Shown: positions 42,263 through 53,567, counted from the first letter of the stretch. The stretch is DNA of 64,000 nt from Aricia agestis (GCF_905147365.1 NC_056423.1:2460501-2524500), one strand, 5' to 3'. Numbers and translations are program-made. Notes: generated by a model from the sequence alone, not told the origin.

Positions 42263-42707
42263 CAGGGGTCACCAATTAGTTTTGCTCGGGGTCCTTTTAA
42301 GAAATGAAATGACCTTCGCAGTTTTATAAAAAAACGAGATTAAGAAGTATTATTATATACAAACTTTCATCCCCTATTTTAACCCCCTGGAGGTAGAATT
42401 GATCAAAATCCTTTCTAATGCTCGGGCCACACTAACGAGAAACGCCGTTAATTATCGCGTTAATTCTAAAACATGTTATAGCATTATCGCCTTTAATTAG
42501 TGGCATGTAAAGGCGATAATGCTATAACATGTTTTAGAATTAACGCGATAATTAACGGCGTTTCTCGTTAGTGTGGCCCGAGCATTAGCGGATGCCTACG
42601 TTATATCATCTACCTGCATGCCAAATTTCTGCCCGATCGGTCCAGTGGTTTGGGCTGTGCCAACGATAGATCACCATGTCAGTCAGTCACATTTTTTTTA
42701 ACCCCTG
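42263..42707. repeat. hAT-type MITE, 8-bp target duplication
   Basis: Left end CAGGGGTCACCAATTAG, right end inverted CCCCTG; ATCTAGGC (42255-42262) and GTCTAGGC (42708-42715) differ by one base. CAGGG-type ends with 8-bp duplication fit hAT. It contains the nested palindrome at 42418-42585. Confidence 0.7.
42418..42585. repeat. Perfect 78-bp-arm palindromic MITE, TA-flanked
   Basis: The arms ATGCTCGGGCCACACTAACG through GCATTATCGCCTTTA and their complement match at all 78 positions by my reading, around a 12-bp loop. TA is on each side (42416-42417, 42586-42587). Nested in a hAT MITE. Confidence 0.88.
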
Positions 42708-42715
42708 GTCTAGGC

Positions 42716-42950
42716 TTTTCCTACAAACCCCTGGTTAGGGTCAACAAGTGTTATAAAACGAATAGTTAACACGTATTAACAGCCTAGTGATTTGCATACA
42801 CAAATTAAACGACAACTACAACGCTAAATAAACGTTCATTTAGACATTAAGTGTGGAAATTGAGTTCATTTTATATTTATTGGATAAAATAAATAAATTA
42901 TCACTCGTTTTATGTTAAATTTGGACAGTAAAAATAGTATTTATGCTTTA
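42716..42950. other. Gene-free stretch
   Basis: Nothing recognised. Confidence 0.3.
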
Positions 42951-43075
42951 CTAGACGCCCCGGTGAACTTCGTTTAACTTTTCCCTGTGCGAATATTTCA
43001 AGACTAAAATTAGCCAAATCGGTTTAGCCGTTCCTGAAATTTTGCGAGACTAACAAAATTGAAATTATTTTTAGA
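42951..43075 (-). mobile_element. Helitron-like fragment
   Basis: ACTAGACGCCCCGGTGAACT at the left (inverted CTAG end), then GGTTTAGCCGTTCCTGAAAT. A relative starts at 56855 (ACTAGCTGTCTCGGTGAACTTCG). Confidence 0.5.
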
Positions 43076-43142
43076 AGATCTCAGATATTAAACAGAAACA
43101 TGGTCCTAACTACTAGACGGATTACAAAACCACGAAATATTA

Positions 43143-43440
43143 AGGTGCTCCCTCATCGCGAGCATTCAGTTGTAATGTAACATTTTAGATTCGTTGTTGA
43201 GCATTACATTACACGTGTAATGTAACATTAAAGATTCGACTTTGAGCATTACATTACAATATTATCTCCCTAACTTACAGCATTATCGTGTAATGTTAAG
43301 TTTTATTAGGATATTACACACTGTATCATTACAAGGTGCGCATTGTAATGCTCGGTTTTGTATCATTACAAGTTGCGCATTGCAATGCTCGACTCTGTAA
43401 CGTTACATTATAAGCGAATGCTCCCAGTGAGGGAGCACCT
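43143..43440. repeat. PIF/Harbinger-type MITE with ATTAC repeats
   Basis: AGGTGCTCCCTCA and its complement end the element; TTA flanks both sides (43140-43142, 43441-43443). The interior is made of dispersed GCATTACATTACA, TGTAATGTAACATT and CATTACAAGTTGCGCATTG words, in both orientations. Confidence 0.75.
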
Positions 43441-43454
43441 TTAATTAACGTCTA

Positions 43455-43522
43455 TAAAAAATTAAAAAGTGTAACAAAACAGAACTCAACCTAGTTCTGT
43501 TTTGTTACACTTTTTAATTTTT
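43455..43522. repeat. Perfect 30-bp-arm palindrome
   Basis: AAAAAATTAAAAAGTGTAAC plus AAAACAGAAC, an 8-bp loop, then the exact complement. It shares the GTAACAAAAC word with several 3' ends in the window. Confidence 0.8.
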
Positions 43523-43663
43523 TCCTCCTGCTACTATGTCGCGCTGGCGCCTGGTAGTCTACTCTTCCGTCTTACGAATTTTCAATTAGGTAACGTGTCC
43601 TAAGTCCAATGGCGTAACTACACCATGTGGAAAATTCTTTTGATTGGTCTTATCAATTGGTTA

Positions 43664-43990
43664 TACGTGGGAGAGCCATGCTTCGGCACGAATGGGCCGG
43701 CTCGACCGGATAAATACCACGTTCTCACAGAAAACCGGCGTGAAACAGCGCTTGCGCTGTGTTTCGCCGAGTGAGTGAGTTTACCGGAGGCCCAATCCCC
43801 TACCCTATTCCCTTTCCTACCCTCCCCTATTCCCTTCCCTACCCTCCCCTATTACCCTATTCCCTCTTAAAAGGCCGGCAACGCACATGCAGCTCTTCTG
43901 ATGCTGCGAGTGTCCATGGGCGACGGAAGTTGCTTTCCATCAGGTGACCCGTTTGCTCGTTTGCCCCCTTATTTCATTAAAAAAAAAAAA
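43664..43990 (+). repeat. SINE family C, full length
   Basis: TACGTGGGAGAGCCATGCTT, hairpin CAGCGCTTGCGCTG, CCCTACCCTATTCCC minisatellite, GGCAACGCACATGCAGCTCT, CTTATTTCATT and a poly(A) of 13. Confidence 0.88.
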
Positions 43991-44014
43991 CAGTAAAAAT
44001 CGTAACAAGTACAA

Positions 44015-44226
44015 TTCATACTAATACTATTAATGTGAAATTAGTGTGTCTGTCTGTGTGCCTGTTACCTCTTCACGCCCCAAGCCACTGAACCCGTTTT
44101 TGCTGAAGTTTAACATGGAGATACTTTAAGTCCCGGGAGAGGACATATGATACTTTTATCCCGGAAAAATGTACGGTTCCCGCTCGATACGAGTTTTGGA
44201 GCGTCGGATTTAATGGCGTCATCTAC
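44015..44226 (+). mobile_element. Family E Helitron
   Basis: TCATACTAATACTATTAATG start, CTCTTCACGCCCCAAGCCAC, CCCGGGAGAGGACATATGAT, then GAGCGTCGGATTTAATGGCG and CATCTACC at the end, where CTAG has decayed to CTAC. Confidence 0.7.
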
Positions 44227-44227
44227 C

Positions 44228-44375
44228 TCTTGTTTAAGTGTCACACTACACCATGCCGAAGTTACAATATAACACGACGTAATTTCGGCATGGTGTGTCA
44301 TTGGTAATTTAAAATACATTGCACGCGTAAGCATGCCGAACATCGGCCGCGTAACTTCGGCATGGTGTGTTTAGA
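44228..44375. repeat. Family K inverted repeat
   Basis: ACACTACACCATGCCGAAGT, CGTAATTTCGGCATGGTGTG and CGTAACTTCGGCATGGTGTG alternate in orientation; GTAATTTAAAATACATTGC is shared with 32185 and 60785. Confidence 0.5.
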
Positions 44376-44500
44376 CACAAAAAATTTGAGCTCGCGGCCT
44401 CTTGGGCAGGCTCCTTGAGTCTTTGGCCCGAAGTGGGCCGTGGTATTTTTATCGCCCTGCCTATTGTCACGCCACTGCCTGAGTCCTGACGCTAATTTAA

Positions 44501-44672
44501 GCCCGGGCGCGCACTAGCGGCCAGGCCGCAGCGGCCATCGAAAGTATGGTGTGGCCGCAGGTCGCGTTGCGGCCAGGTGCGCGTCGTCTATGGCGGTTTC
44601 ATACTATGGTATCTATCTCGATAGCCGCCGTGACCTGACCGCTGCGGCTTGGCCGCAAGTGCGCGCCCGGGC
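44501..44672. repeat. GC-rich PIF/Harbinger-type MITE
   Basis: GCCCGGGCGCGCACTAGCGG and the inverted GCAAGTGCGCGCCCGGGC frame 172 bp of GC-rich palindromic sequence in an AT-rich surround; TAA lies at 44498-44500 and 44673-44675. Confidence 0.78.
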
Positions 44673-44675
44673 TAA

Positions 44676-45299
44676 GCCGGATCCTAGACGATCAATTGTA
44701 CTGTCAAATACCACGCTTCAATTTTATTGAAAAGTTTATTTGATAATTAGATTAAAGACGCGCGATGTTGAATATCAACCCTAGACGGTCAACAATATTA
44801 CGGCATAATATTGCTCGTCTAGGGGCCCGCTAACATAATCTTACCTTACATTACATTTTACTCGTGTATTGTTTTCTGCTTTATACCTAATATTCAAAAA
44901 CTCTACCCGTATTAAAAAGGAAGTTTAATATTTTGACAAAACATTAACCTAAGCCACAAGTGACCAATATCAAGCTATGATTGTGTAACGTATTTCCAAA
45001 ATGCAGCTATTCTGTAACCACGGCAGTCGGAACGTAGGCCCACGGCGAGAATGTAATACTCAATGTTACAACAATTCATTGTATGTACCATCGAGGAAGT
45101 TATTCCTATGCAATTAACAGACCAACGTTATTTGGTCGAATATGTCAATTCAATGTTAATTGTGATCTGGTTTGACGTAACGCGACCAAACTACTTAGGT
45201 CCCCGATTTGCATAGGAACACAGAAATGCATAGGAATCAACTTCTCTGATATATGTTTAATAAAGTATATTCTAAGACACATTCCCTCTTATTAATTTA
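44676..45299. other. Gene-free stretch
   Basis: No gene recognised. The 45040-45260 segment (GAAGTTATTCCTATGCAATT; ACGCGACCAAACTACTTAGG) shares words with 48380-48540 and may be an old MITE. Confidence 0.4.
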
Positions 45300-45601
45300 T
45301 ACGTGGGAGAGCCAGCTTAGGCACGAATGGGCCGGCTCGACCGGAGAAATACCACGTTCTCACAGAAAACCGGCGTGAAACAGCGCTTGCGCTGTGTTTC
45401 GCCGAGTGAGTAAGTTTACCGGGGGCCCAATCCCCTACCCTATTCCTTTCCCTACCCTAGCCCCTAATACCCTATTCCCTCTTAAAAAGCCGGCAACGCA
45501 CTTGCGGCTCTTCTGATGCTGCGAGTGTCCATGGGCGACGGAAGTTGCTTTCCATCAGGTGACCCGTTTGCTCGTTTGCCCCCTTATTTCATTTAAAAAA
45601 A
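45300..45601 (+). repeat. SINE family C
   Basis: Full length with a short minisatellite: ACGTGGGAGAGCCAGCTTAG to TTTCATTTAAAAAA. Confidence 0.85.
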
Positions 45602-46486
45602 CTAATGAATTATTATGATCATCAAGTATAATTACTGTAGTAGCTGTTTTTGTCTGCGTGTATCTTTTCTGATATGCTATATTCAGGGCGAGGCGAGCCC
45701 TAGTATATCCCACAACCTGAGCACTTTTGTGGTCCATTTTACGGAAAAACTGTCACGCCTATTGATTCGGGCTTAACATAGTAATTTTTATTTATATGTA
45801 GATGTTTTATCATCGGTCAGTCAAGGTTTGGGTAGTATTAAAATATTTAAAACTGCCTTAAAGATTATTACCACGCAGAAAAATATTTCTTTTCTGAGTA
45901 GGTAAATGTAAATTTTTATGTCGCTTCTTCTCAGTGCGTAACAAGACATTTTGTTTATATAATTAAGATTTTTTTAAATTATTGTTTCCTTTAGATAGAA
46001 TTCGAAACAGGAATAATATTTAACTTTTTTAGAGTTCTTTCTGAGAAAAAGAACAACCAATCTCATATTTAAACACTTTGTAATCAGGCCCGTCTGTCTC
46101 TCAGAAAAATTTCAGCAAAATATCATTGTGTTATGAAAACTTTTTTTTATTAAAAAAAAAACTATTTGTGACATCCTGTACACGATATACAGAGTGTTAC
46201 CTACAAAATATGTGACTTTGAAATGAAACGATTTTAATCTGACAAGCTGTGTGTATGCATATTTTGCCGGGACAAAATTATAACAGAATACACGTTACAA
46301 AAATGTGTTATCTTTATATATTAAATTTTCAGGAAATGTAAATCCGAACAAAAACATTGAATATAAAATGCCAAGTAGAGAGGTACGTAAAAAAATTTCA
46401 GACATCATTGAAACCAAGTCCTGTTCAACTTGTTTGTAGTTTTAAATCCACATTTACTGGCTTTCTTTCTATATCAAATAAATAAT
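45602..46486. other. Gene-free stretch
   Basis: AT-rich; no gene recognised. Confidence 0.35.
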
Positions 46487-46823
46487 CATTCCTAGACCAG
46501 TTTCTGTGACAGTGGCCGGTTTCATCGAAACCAAGCCAGCTACGCTAAAGTGATTTTATAGTGCCTAAGTGTGTGCGTATTACACAAGAGTACAGAGCTC
46601 TTCAATTACTATAATATTTACCCAGTAGGATGACACAACTGACATGGGATACAGACGGGACTTTTTACATGCCCAATGCCCATCCAACGCGTGGATCATC
46701 TTGTCCGACAATCAGGTGATCAGCCTGTATTATCCAAACTAAACTTGTAATCAACATAATTACTCCAACGCAGGAATTGAACCTCCGAGTCAGGAATGCT
46801 CTAAGCCACTAGACGACGAAGGC
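46487..46823 (-). repeat. SINE family A, old copy
   Basis: GTGACAGTGGCCGGTTTCAT, AGTGCCTAAGTGTGTGCGTA, CAATCAGGTGATCAGCCTGT and the head GGAATTGAACCTCCGAGTC / CTAGACGACGAAGGC. About 15-20% diverged by eye from the copy at 35375. Confidence 0.75.
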
Positions 46824-46934
46824 GCAAGGAAAAATATAAGACTTGGAAAACCAATTAAGGACCTTTAGGAAAATCTACTGCTCATATAATATCGTTTAGG
46901 GAGGAATAAATCGAAGAATAAAGTAAATGTATTT

Positions 46935-47262
46935 GTTTTTTTTATGAAATAAGGGGGCAAACGAGCAAACGGGTCACCTGATGGAAAGCAACTTCCGTCG
47001 CCCATGGACACTCGCAGCATCAGAAGAGCTGCAGGTGCGTTGCCGGCCTTTGAAGAGGGAATAGGGTAATAGGGAGGGTAGGGATGGGAAGGGAATTGGA
47101 GAGGGTAGGGAAGGGAATAGGGTAGGGGATTGGGCCTCCGGTAAACTCACTCACTCGGCGAAACACAGCGCAAGCGCTGAAAACCGGCGTGTTTTCTGTG
47201 AGAACGTGGTATTTCTCCGGTCGAGCCGGCCCATTCGTGCCGAAGCATGGCTCTCCCACGTA
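46935..47262 (-). repeat. SINE family C
   Basis: Inverted copy with poly(T) at the left and GGCTCTCCCACGTA at the right. The hairpin segment has been rearranged (AGCGCTGAAAACCGGCGTGTTTTC). Confidence 0.85.
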
Positions 47263-47809
47263 TATTGTGACCCTACAACAAACTAGCCTATGTAAAGATT
47301 TTTCCGATAGCAAATTAATATGTTTTTTACAAGTTTTTTAGTTTTTTGATGCGTTTTCATCGAGTTAAGGAACTACGTTGCGGTGTCACTACTGACTTTA
47401 ATATGTATTACGTATAGGTCTACCAGAATCTGATGGCAAAATAAGGGAAAAAAAATTGACGCTACCAATACTGGGGAAACTGGAGCAAAACGTTTGATAC
47501 TTTTTTTCCTTATAGTTGCTGATTCTGTGTGTGATACATGCAAATGAAAAAAAACATTATCCAATGGTTAAGAATATTTTTTGAAAATCTCCCATCCTTT
47601 GCCATGAGATTCTAGTTTATACTCTCTTTGGACTTATGTGTATGTCTGTCTGTCGGTCTGCCTGTCTTTTACCTCTTCACATAACAGTAAATCACGATAA
47701 AATTTGGCTTGTAGACAATAATTTTATGACTCAGAAAGGAATTAAGTACCATAGTTTTTCCGGAAACGGAAAATAAACGACTTTCGAAACAAGTTGCAAC
47801 ATAAAAATG
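47263..47809. other. Gene-free stretch
   Basis: No gene recognised. 47640-47720 (GTCTGTCTGTCGGTCTGCCT, TACCTCTTCACATAACAGTA) is a family E Helitron fragment. Confidence 0.4.
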
Positions 47810-48302
47810 TTCCCAAAGGGTAAACACGGGACCCTATTACTAAGACTTCAATGTCTGTCCGTCTGTCTGTCTGTCTGTGTGTCTCCAGTCTGTAACTCAA
47901 GAACCGCTATAGATAGATTTCTGAAATTTTCACAGATTGTGTAATTGTGTATATCTGTTGCCGCTATAACAAATACTAAAAATCATAGACTTACTTATAT
48001 ACTGCATAAGTTTATGCTAAAAATAAAATAAAATTCATATTTAAGGGGGGCTCCCATACAACAAACGTGATTTTTTTGCTATTTTTTGCTCGATATCAAT
48101 AACTGCAACACATAGGCACTTGAAATATTCATGAAATACTCAAATATATTTGTACTTTAATAATCAATAATAAAATTTAAATAAATTAAATAATTAAGGG
48201 CGGCTTCCATACAAAAAAACACAATTTTCAGCCTATTTTTGCTCGATTGAGGTACGGAACCCTTCGTGCGCGAGTTTAACTCGCACTTGGCTGATTTTTT
48301 TT
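47810..48302 (+). repeat. Dispersed repeat family D
   Basis: TTCCCAAAGGGTAAACACGG to CTCGCACTTGGCTGATTTTT, all family D landmarks present, with a small internal duplication around TTGTGTAATTGTGTATATC. Confidence 0.75.
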
Positions 48303-48934
48303 GTATTATATGTGTACCATTATAGAAATTCATTCGTATGGTGGAGATTTGAGTGTATACTATGTACCATCACAAAAAAATATTCATAGGCAGACCGCGG
48401 CGGACCTACGTTATTTGGCTGGCTTATGTCAAGTCAAGGTTCTTGAACTGAAGGCATAACGCGACCAAGTTACGTAGGCCCGTTATCTGACTATGAATCA
48501 ATTTCTCCGATCGCGTACTTTATTGCAAAGTACACATTAGAGTTGAAAATTAAATTCGCGGTTTCATATAAAAGATAAAACAAACATTAAACGCGAAAAC
48601 TCGATAATTCTCAAATTGTTATTTTAGGATAATATTACGGGTTACGAGGAACAAAACTGTAATTTACAGTTGTGGGGCTGCGTTAATTAGCGGGGATGGG
48701 GGAATAGTTGGGGGGGGATACAAATGTCACGAATATTAAGGGGGCGACTAACCCAAAATTGTCGATTTTATAATTCATTTTTATACTTGAAAATAAGCCC
48801 CAAATTGTTTCATTTTCTACACATAGATACTACATTATATTTCCAAGAATTTATTTTGAGCGAAAACACGATATTTTAAAATTTTCTCGATAGAAAAAGA
48901 ATCACAAAGATGCATCTAATTTTTACGAATTTTT
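48303..48934. other. Gene-free stretch
   Basis: No gene recognised. Confidence 0.35.
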
Positions 48935-49210
48935 GATATGTTCTGAAATTTTCTCAGATTGTGTATATCTGTTGCCGCTATAACAACAAATACTAAAAAT
49001 AAAATAAAGTATAATATGGGGTCTCCCGTGCAAGAAACGTGATTATTTTGGCCTTTTTTGCTCGTAATCAATAATAGTAACAGTAAGGCACTTGAAATTT
49101 TCACAAAATCCTTAATTATATTTGTACTTTAATAATTAATAAGTAATAAAATTAAAATAAAGTTAATATTTAAGGGGGGCTCCCATACCAAAAACACAAT
49201 TTTTTATCTA
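48935..49210 (+). repeat. Dispersed repeat family D, internal part
   Basis: TGTGTATATCTGTTGCCGCT to GGGGGGCTCCCATACCAAAA; both ends missing. Confidence 0.65.
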
Positions 49211-50216
49211 CTTTTGCTAAGATAAAAAAAATATAAACAATGATTTTTTTTTAATCTCTATTAACAATATTATTAATTATTGTATGGAGAATTTAAAAAA
49301 ATATATTACTTAGATATTATTTTTTTAAACATATTTTTCATGGGTCGAAAGTACCCAAATTTGAGATTTAAGGAACATTTAAAAATTCATATCTTTAAAA
49401 ATATTAACTTTATCGTCATAGGACCTTTTTTCATTGGTATTTCAATAAAGAATATTAAAAAAAAATGTTCCCTTGAAAAATAACAATTCCTTGTAATTGT
49501 TTAAATAATGTTTGTTTAAACAATATGGCACTGGTTTGCGCCATGGCAACATGCATTAATATCATCAGGAGGGCAATTTAAAGAGGATCGTATAAAAAAA
49601 TTGAGGTGGAATAGTTATATCATTAGTTATAGTTATATCAAATCTTAACTTAAACGTGTTTTAAAATAATAATACAAAAATAGAAAAAAAAATGTAAGTT
49701 TATTCCTCAGAACAGGAAAATAAGGAGAAGTGTTATGTAGCGCCGTTTATATGGAAACCTATGTCGCCGACTTCAATGACACTATATTGTCAGAATAGTG
49801 TCAACGGTACACGGTCTAGTGATGTCCGGTCTATCTACGGTGTCGATTAATTATTATTACGACGATATTGATGTATTTTGGTAGGTATTTGAATACTATT
49901 AAAAGAATGAAAGTGATAAATAATTAATATTACATTCTAACAAAAACAAACTTAAAGGGGCCGAAAGGGGTTGAAATCACCCGTGATTACGAAAAACTTT
50001 TACTATGGGACCAACTCAATTCGGCAAAATCCTAACTAGGCAATAGATAAACAAACATTCATAATATTATATAACCAGATTTGAAGTTGGAAAAAGACAA
50101 ATATATCTGCGAAAACAAAGACAGACATACAAAAAACTAGCCACAGTTTTGGCTTCTATAACGATGTAGTAACATCCCCCGCTTATTATTTTTTGAATAT
50201 CTTTAAGAAGGAAAAA
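49211..50216. other. Gene-free AT-rich stretch
   Basis: No gene recognised; the short plus frame at 49280 is a low-complexity Ile/Lys/Phe frame. Confidence 0.35.
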
Positions 50217-50573
50217 AAGGGACCCTATTCCTAAGACTGCGATGTTTTATTGTCTGTCTCGGCTGTATCTCAATAACCGCTACACTTCTAAAATTTTCAA
50301 AGATTGTGTACTATGTCTATTACCGCTATAATAACAGATACTAAAACAAATTAAATTAAATATTTAAGGGGGGCTCCCACACAACAAACGTGATTTTTTT
50401 GCTATTTTTTGCTCGATATCAATAATGGCAACAGGTACTAGGTAAGCACTATAAAATTAAAATAAACTAAATAATTAAGGATTCGTACAAAAACACATTA
50501 TTTGCCTAATTTTACTCTATATTGATAAAGAACCTTTCGTGCGCGAGACCAACTCGCACTTGGCCGATTTTTT
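50217..50573 (+). repeat. Dispersed repeat family D
   Basis: GGGACCCTATTCCTAAGACT, CAATAACCGCTACACTTCTA, GGGGGGCTCCCACACAACAA and CCAACTCGCACTTGGCCGAT. Confidence 0.7.
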
Positions 50574-50771
50574 TCATACATTTCTCTTTGAATTTTGCGT
50601 CTCTGGGAAAACTGAAATAGGACTAAAAGCGATGAAGGTGTATTGCCATTCTTATTATTAAGGAGTATTAATCATTCTTCAAAGATGCACTAATTATTGT
50701 GAGTTATTATATGAGTAAGCATTAAAGCACTTCTTTCGACTATAAAATAAAACTTCTGCATATTTATAATA

Positions 50772-50965
50772 AATTTAGACCTTCCGGGCGGCTTCACCCC
50801 CGTAAATTAGGAATTTCAAAGACAAATTAGCCCATAAAAATTGCCTATGATCCTTCATGTGGTCTACTTTTTATTTATACCAAACAACATAAAAATTGCT
50901 GGATGGTGCGTGAGATAAGCCCTTTCAAATAATTTTCCCCGTTTTGTCCACATTTTCCTCTGTTT
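50772..50965 (-). mobile_element. Helitron fragment (18322 family)
   Basis: TAGACCTTCCGGGCGGCTTC, CCCGTAAATTAGGAATTTCA and TTCCCCGTTTTGTCCACATT; truncated at the right by MITE G. Confidence 0.5.
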
Positions 50966-50968
50966 CTT

Positions 50969-51151
50969 GTGTGTACGTGTTACTTGTAGAGAGTTCACTG
51001 TGAAAGTAGCAGCGCTGAAAGACGATTTTTTTTCACTTTTGTATGGGCAAGGGCCCGAGCGTCACGAGTTGCCCCATACAAAAGTAAAAAAAAATTTTGG
51101 TCTTTCAGTGCTGCTACTTTCACAGTGAACTCTCTACAAGGAACACGTACA
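50969..51151. repeat. MITE family G, well preserved
   Basis: Arms of about 80 bp: GTGTGTACGTGTTACTTGTA, GAGAGTTCACTGTGAAAGTA, GCAGCGCTGAAAGAC and their complement, around a short loop with GGGCAAGGGCCCGAGCGTCA. A diverged relative is at 24957-25072. Confidence 0.8.
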
Positions 51152-52410
51152 CACCCTAAAGTATTATCACTTATTTTTGTTACACCCTGTAGAGGATGCA
51201 GAGTGAAGCTACATCTCGGCGTAATTCATACCTCACAACTGAAGTCAGAGAGGTTTATAATTATTATCACTTTACTTCATAAAACTCTTCATTAAATTAA
51301 AGTTAAGTATACATACTTGGGTCCCGGAAAAGGACATAGGATAGCTTATATCCCACATAAAACTACGGTCCCCGTGCTATAAACGAATTTAGGGGCAACG
51401 GAGTTGTGGGCGAAAACTTATAGTTAAAAAGAATGGAAATTGTTAATTTGTACAGAATAATTTAAAATTTAATCCCTATCAAGACATCTTAACTGCCCCT
51501 ATAATTGATGGCCTATTAAAGTTGCGACTCGAATAGGAATCAATGTATATTATTTTCACTCTTTATTACAATTCTTAAAATAAATTTTATGGCTTTATTA
51601 TGAAATTGTTTCAGCAAGTAGCTTAGCTAGGGTTCTGCGGAAACGGACTCTAGTTTTTAATTATTATTCAGACAAAATTCCAAATTATTTTTAACACGCT
51701 TTTTGCTCGGGCTGTAGATAATACGTATGTAATGTAATCTTTGAGCACGATTTTAACCTATCTCCTATTTATTAATTCGAAATTTTACATACTTACGTAT
51801 GAAGAGCCATAATTTAATGACAATGCAATAATTTAATATAATGGAAATTTGTTGTAGTAAAAAAAAAGTATTCGATTATTACTTATTATTTTTTATTAAG
51901 AAGTAACAGTCTCCAAATAATGTCAATAGAATATATTGATCAGTACTGTTTAACATTTTAAACAGATAATAGTTTTCTCAAATAAATTTACTGAAAGTGA
52001 AAATATTTAAACGCCAAACGATTGGCTTTTGGAATTTTGATCGTTCAGAATGCGTTATGCTGTTGGATATTGGTCATGACGGATTCAAGAAGAAATAATT
52101 TAGTCCTTTTTTTATATTTCTCAAAAATATTAAAGTTGAGCCGACAAGTTAAAGCAATATGCAAACGTAATCTTTTCAAAAAGCATATTTACATGGTTTT
52201 TATGACTGCATATTTTAGTTGGTAATAAAGCTAGTGGTTTAAATTTTCTCTGTCGAAATAGTCAATGTTTCCACATTTCATAGAAATTCGTACAGTTTAC
52301 AAGATATCAAGCAATAATAATCTATCGATTGTTAAAAACATGTTACAGGGTGTTTTAAACCATCATGTGAATTTTTCTGTGCCTAGAAACTATTACAATA
52401 TAAAAAAAAA
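51152..52410. other. Gene-free stretch
   Basis: No gene recognised. 51318-51412 is a family E Helitron fragment (GGGTCCCGGAAAAGGACATA to GGCAACGGAGTTGTGGGC). The remainder is AT-rich. Confidence 0.4.
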
Positions 52411-52690
52411 CTTACCTTCTATTTTCGAAATTCACAACGTCATAACTTCCCGGACGTCCAAGCGCGCTGTTCCGCGCGGGAAAAGTTTCTATCAACTGAT
52501 GCGAAGCGCGCCAAAACTCCGCTACTTACAGAACGAACCGACCAATCAGAGTCGCCGTACGCCTCCGTACATTTCTCTCGGCCAATCAGCGCTCAGCACT
52601 TGCGGTTTAATAGGTTTTTCATGTTTGCGCTTTTTAGTGAGCAATTTAGTGATTAAACTATCGATAAGAGTTGATTGGCGAATTTGAATG
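52411..52690 (-). promoter_or_regulatory. Candidate S-phase-type promoter with first exon
   Basis: A GC-richer island in AT-rich DNA with E2F consensus sites GCGGGAAA (52476-52483) and GCGCCAAA (52508-52515, TTTGGCGC on the minus strand). It has CCAAT boxes at 52542-52546 and 52582-52586 (plus) and an inverted one at 52674-52678, and a DRE motif TATCGATA at 52659-52666. On the minus strand a splice donor AAG/GTAAGTTTTTTTTT follows at 52415, giving a plausible non-coding exon 1 running leftward to 52416. No downstream coding exon was found in the 3 kb to the left. The plus-strand 140-residue frame across it looks spurious. Confidence 0.45.
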
Positions 52691-52874
52691 TTAAAGGAAA
52701 TCCAGTGTGTCATGTAAAAGCCTAGCTTTAATCTAATCTTGTTGTGTTCAGTTATGAAAATTACATTTTGGTTAATTATAACCAGCTGTGATTGACAAGA
52801 TTTAAGCATTCTTACCACGAAATCTTATTTAAGCACGTGTGCAAGATGCTTTCCCAGCTGCGGACTCTCTACAA

Positions 52875-53163
52875 CAGGGGTCATCAAATGGTGGACCGCG
52901 GTCCGCATCCGGATCGCCGACCCTCTGTGTTATAAAAATAAATTTCGGTCTCGACTTACTGATAAACATCTCCTGGATTTAATGTCAATAGCTTGCACCA
53001 ATTTCACTCCGAACAAGCCAAAAAAATTGACACTTTTCTCATTGATATGTAAATAAAATATACTTACCTTTGTTTAATAAATATATATTTTTATATAAGT
53101 GGACCGCGAATGTCATTTTATTTCTTGAAATGGACCCCGAGCGAAACTAATTGGCGACCCCTG
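52875..53163. repeat. hAT-type MITE with perfect 8-bp target duplication
   Basis: CAGGGGTCATCAAATGGTGG and inverted AATTGGCGACCCCTG ends; CTCTACAA at 52867-52874 and 53164-53171. Related to 42263-42707. Confidence 0.9.
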
Positions 53164-53206
53164 CTCTACAAGTAACACACTAATATAATGTACAAGAACC
53201 TAAAGT

Positions 53207-53270
53207 ATTATCCACAGAAATAAATAAATTATTATTTATTTTATAAATTATGATTTATTTCTGTGGTATT
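53207..53270. repeat. Short palindrome
   Basis: TATTATCCACAGAAATAAAT and inverted ATTTATTTCTGTGGTATTAT around an AT-rich loop. Confidence 0.6.
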
Positions 53271-53522
53271 ATCACTTTGTTTTGTAACATTCTGTATATA
53301 ATATGCATATATGAGTTTGGTTGTTAAAGATAAACCCTAAATTATCCAGCAGTGACGAGCGGGATGATGAAAATGCACTTTAAAAAAGAACACTGAACAA
53401 TCTCGATTATGTCAGCTTTCAAATAAAAAAACTTCATCAAAATCGGTCTAGCCATCTGGATGCTAGGATGCCAATGACAGACACACACAAAGACAAACAG
53501 ACATGTCAAACTTATAACACCC

Positions 53523-53567
53523 CATAAAGTTAATATACCTAGCGGAACTAGGTATATTAACTTTATG
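53523..53567. repeat. 45-bp P-like element reduced to its ends
   Basis: CATAAAGTTAATATACCTAG joined through CGGAA to CTAGGTATATTAACTTTATG, with TAACACCC at 53515-53522 and 53568-53575. It is the same family as 40049-40342 but consists of little more than the two inverted ends. Confidence 0.85.

Noticed and set aside
52265..52687. 140-residue plus-strand frame
   Set aside because: No domain; it crosses promoter-like motifs and a minus-strand splice donor, and composition changes halfway.
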